From: Lysobacterales bacterium
GTDB lineage: Bacteria; Pseudomonadota; Gammaproteobacteria; Xanthomonadales; Marinicellaceae
Assembly: GCA_026990095.1 (NCBI GenBank)
Contig: JALSIL010000585.1
Span: 1-7,715, forward strand
Length of the DNA stretch: 7,715 nucleotides
Direction of reading: 5' to 3'
In this document: positions 6,142-7,715 of the stretch, piece by piece
Layout: every line of letters starts with the position of its first letter
Numbering within the stretch: the first letter of the stretch is position 1
The notes under the pieces: generated by a model
What the model saw: the letters and a program-made list of their open reading frames with translations, nothing else
Database searches by the model: none
Told to the model about the DNA's origin: nothing
Position numbers and translations under genes: made by a program

Positions 6142-6276
6142 ACCTTTAGAATACGCCGTTTAAAATGCTCTATTGATTTGACATTAACAAATCAACGCTT
6201 CAAAGTAGACCCGAAAGATGTAAGCATGGAAGCCCGAAACAATCCCATCAAACTCACCATTGCCCAAAAATTCTAA
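6142..6276 (+). pseudogene. possible remnant of a protein-coding gene
   Basis: Between in-frame stops at 6139-6141 and 6274-6276 lie 44 open codons. The second half (about 6181-6273) has a protein-like composition, including FKVDPKDVSMEARNNP, and is visibly less AT-rich than the flanking spacer. There is no good start codon with a ribosome site; the only in-frame ATG (at 6226) leaves 16 residues. It may be the tail of a decayed gene. I cannot name a family, and it may equally be chance. Confidence 0.2.
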
Positions 6277-6338
6277 AATCTTTATAACCCAATAATTTGA
6301 CCATAGTTTTATTCTTAAAAATTTCTAAATTATAGCTC

Positions 6339-6367
6339 TGTGACAAAATTGTGACACATGTGTGACA
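6339..6367 (+). repeat. three phased TGTGACA direct repeats
   Basis: TGTGACA occurs at 6339-6345, 6350-6356 and 6361-6367, with starts exactly 11 bp apart, i.e. on about the same face of the helix. The second and third copies are joined by the perfect palindrome ACACATGTGT (6354-6363). Iteron-like, helically phased sites usually bind a protein: a regulator, an integrase arm-site or a replication initiator. Nothing here decides which. They lie 235 bp beyond the tRNA and about 195 bp from the 3' end of the transposase gene. Confidence 0.6.
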
Positions 6368-6561
6368 AACCTAAAATTCATTGAATACAAAAACGACTAA
6401 ATACGACCTCTTCCCTAAATCTAATGTATTACTTTATATTAGCGGTGAAGAGCCAGCAAAAGCCAAATTTTAAGATTTTTATGTGATTTTAAAATTGCAA
6501 GACGTTAGGAATTATGCAATTTATATTTCAACTGCTTGTTTTTATGTAAATATTGATTGAG

Positions 6562-7509
6562 CTATGCTTTTTGTGGAACATGGTCTTTGGGTAAGCCTTT
6601 GATATATTTTTGGCCTAAAAATTTGCAATATTTTTTCAGCTTTTCAATTGTTCCAATGGCTTTGTAATACCATTTATCGAAATATTTTATTTCATCTAGC
6701 CAAATTGCTGAGTTTAAACCGATGCGTTGTAAAATATCAGGCAAATCGTCAGGAATATAGCCCTTATTTTCGGCAATTATTGCTCTACCTGTGGCATCAA
6801 CTAAGGCAAGATAATCATCCAATTCATAGCCAATAGCATTGTCGTGATTGCCAAAGCTTTTAAGCTTGGTTTTTTTAGCATAAATTCGTTGTTGAATTGA
6901 GGTGTAGTCAGATTCCTCTGGAGTTTTTGCCATTTTGGCTCGAATTGGGTTCAAATCAACATAAGCCATGCAGGTGAGAACGGCTTTTTCATCCAGCAAG
7001 GCTTGGCTTTTGAAACGGCTTTCCCAGAAGCGACCTTTGCAATTATCTTCAGCATTTGCGGCTCGGGCGACGGATTCGTTGATGCCTCGCATAAACCATG
7101 AAAGACTCATTAATCTATCGCGATATTTTTCGATTTCAATATAAGTTACATCTAATTCAGCCTTAGTTAAAGAATCATAATTATAGTACTTTTCAGTTAA
7201 ATAAGATAAGCTATACATGGCCTTCCAACGCTTTAGCACTTCTCGATTATCCCAAGATTTTGCCTTTTTTTCATCGATACAAAGCACAACATGGTAGTGA
7301 TTGGACATCACCGCATAAGCACAACAATCAATCGCAAAAACATCAATTTGCGACATGATTTTATCTTTTATCCAATCACGCCGATGGTCATAATTATTGC
7401 CCGAATACTTGTCATCACCGCAAATAAAAGCACGGCGAACGCAACGAACGTAGCAGTGGTAATACGGTGTATCTTCTAATGATACTAGTTGTTTTCTTGC
7501 TGTTGCCAT
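6562..7509 (-). CDS. HUH (Y1-type) transposase, RAYT/IS200-like superfamily
   Basis: A 315-residue protein of the Y1-transposase superfamily (COG1943-like), the group containing REP-associated tyrosine transposases. Members nick single-stranded DNA through an HUH metal site plus a tyrosine. Seen here: the HUH motif as SNHYHVVL (69-76; His71, His73), a family-typical N-terminal region (DTPYYHCYVRCVRRAFICG, 13-31), and the block GRFWESRFKSQALLDE...MAYVDLNPIRAKMA (159-194). In short RAYTs a tyrosine usually sits in the helix before this block (NxxYxRYFN type). Here the helix reads INESVARAAN (143-152) with no Tyr, so the nucleophile must lie elsewhere, for example among Tyr99-Tyr130, or activity is altered. 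The protein is about twice the length of E. coli RAYT, with an extra C-terminal domain of unknown role (about 210-315). It appears intact. It is a stand-alone gene with its own promoter; no accessory gene is visible. Flanking palindromes at 7628-7699 could be its substrates. Confidence 0.85.
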   Translation of the reverse strand: MATARKQLVSLEDTPYYHCYVRCVRRAFICGDDKYSGNNYDHRRDWIKDKIMSQIDVFAIDCCAYAVMSNHYHVVLCIDEKKAKSWDNREVLKRWKAMYSLSYLTEKYYNYDSLTKAELDVTYIEIEKYRDRLMSLSWFMRGINESVARAANAEDNCKGRFWESRFKSQALLDEKAVLTCMAYVDLNPIRAKMAKTPEESDYTSIQQRIYAKKTKLKSFGNHDNAIGYELDDYLALVDATGRAIIAENKGYIPDDLPDILQRIGLNSAIWLDEIKYFDKWYYKAIGTIEKLKKYCKFLGQKYIKGLPKDHVPQKA

Positions 7510-7535
7510 CTTGTCATACTCTTTTTAGTTGGTTT

Positions 7536-7564
7536 ATTGTAATTTAACCTAGATACTTTTTCAA
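7536..7564 (-). promoter_or_regulatory. sigma-70-type promoter of the transposase gene
   Basis: On the minus strand TTGAAA (7564-7559, 5/6 to TTGACA), a 17-bp spacer and TACAAT (7541-7536, 5/6 to TATAAT) make the best promoter in the window. Transcription would start near 7529, giving a leader of about 20 nt with AGAG 9 nt before the ATG at 7509. Confidence 0.6.
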
Positions 7565-7604
7565 TAATAAAATGGGTGTCTTTGTATGTTTTCGCATTTC
7601 TTTG

Positions 7605-7715
7605 TTAATATGAAAAGCATAATAAGACAAGTGACTTGACCACCATTCTCTTTGCAAGTGGTATTACTTGTTGTAGTTGGAAAAGTTCAAGCCCTTTTCG
7701 ACAGTCAATGGCATC
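7605..7715 (-). CDS. possible 3' end of a gene entering from the right edge
   Basis: The minus strand is open from the window edge to a TAA at 7607-7605, giving 36 residues (begins DAIDCRKGLELF at the edge). No family is recognised; a faint likeness to the RKG stretch of IS66 Orf2 proteins does not extend further. An open run of this length is not remarkable by chance, and the stretch also contains several palindromes. Confidence 0.15.
   Translation of the reverse strand, partial: DAIDCRKGLELFQLQQVIPLAKRMVVKSLVLLCFSY
7627..7699. repeat. cluster of small palindromes upstream of the transposase
   Basis: CAAGT-G-ACTTG (7628-7638) and CAAGT-GGTATT-ACTTG (7655-7670) share arms and can also pair with each other (ACAAGT 7627-7632 with ACTTGT 7666-7671). 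A further hairpin GAAAAG...CTTTTC (7680-7685/7694-7699, 8-nt loop) has GTAG at 7673-7676, three bases before its stem. In REP elements a GTAG or GGAG tetranucleotide precedes the hairpin, so this could be a REP-like site for the adjacent transposase. Only one copy of each lies in the window, so the call is tentative. Confidence 0.35.

Larger units (their letters stand above)
6105..6561. other. gene-poor AT-rich spacer between tRNA-Arg and the transposase
   Basis: About 457 bp without a convincing gene. Visible items are an inverted repeat TTTAAAC...GTTTAAA (6137-6143/6158-6164), a 44-codon open stretch ending at 6276, three TGTGACA repeats (6339-6367), and an imperfect inverted repeat CTAATGTA...TATATTAG (6421-6442). 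There is also an AT-only inverted repeat AATTTTAA...TTAAAATT (6466-6473/6489-6496), which may end transcription from the transposase side although it lacks a GC-rich stem. Spacer next to a tRNA and a mobile gene is a typical place for element insertion and decay, but I see no duplicate of the tRNA 3' end that would mark an attachment site. Confidence 0.5.

Noticed and set aside
6105..6561. CRISPR array or small RNA in the long spacer
   Set aside because: No regularly spaced long repeats, and no strong hairpin with a T-run next to a promoter; the TGTGACA repeats are only 11 bp apart.
7680..7700. Possible duplicate of the tRNA-Arg 3' end (attachment site), from TTCAAG-CC
   Set aside because: Only about eight bases match the T-loop region; the acceptor end is not repeated, so no integration boundary is supported.

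Overview
The window looks like low-G+C gammaproteobacterial chromosome. The protein set (a Sat-APS kinase fusion, a membrane-anchored or periplasmic c-type cytochrome, ferrochelatase, a TyrR-type regulator, methionine gamma-lyase and a REP-associated-type transposase) fits a marine, probably sulfur-metabolising gammaproteobacterium. A Thioglobus/SUP05/mussel-symbiont relative is my guess from overall feel, not something the sequence proves.

Left end (1-481, + strand): the 3' tail of an unidentified gene (1-111) overlaps by 8 bases the start of a small secreted mono-heme cytochrome c (104-481). The cytochrome gene in turn overlaps hemH tail-to-tail by 32 bases.

Centre (450-4667, - strand): three tightly packed genes, read right to left: a TyrR-family regulator (3165-4667), a bifunctional ATP sulfurylase/APS kinase (1446-3155) and ferrochelatase hemH (450-1445). 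The joints are 9 bp (holding a good Shine-Dalgarno) and 0 bp (stop codon directly abutting the next ATG), so this is very probably one operon. The regulator has a well-preserved TyrR-type helix-turn-helix but a degenerate AAA+ domain (no GAFTGA, Walker B acidic pair lost, both arginine fingers lost).

Divergent region (4668-4794): two sites match the TyrR box pattern TGTAAA-N6-TTTACA. One is a perfect palindrome abutting the regulator gene; the other is an 11/12 match upstream of the methionine gamma-lyase gene (4795-5982, + strand). This points to a local circuit: the regulator controls its own operon and the methionine-degrading enzyme. Both divergent genes have a TACAAT hexamer 6-7 nt before an ATG, which may mean leaderless transcripts.

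Right part (5983-7715): a complete tRNA-Arg(CCG) gene with encoded CCA, then a 457-bp gene-poor stretch containing three TGTGACA repeats at exact 11-bp period and a possible decayed reading frame. Next is a HUH (Y1-type) transposase of the RAYT/IS200-like superfamily on the - strand with a clear sigma-70 promoter. The last 150 bp carry several small palindromes, including a GTAG-preceded hairpin reminiscent of REP elements.

The best candidate for something new is the TyrR-like regulator linked with sulfate activation, haem synthesis and methionine breakdown, with matching operator sites visible in the DNA.
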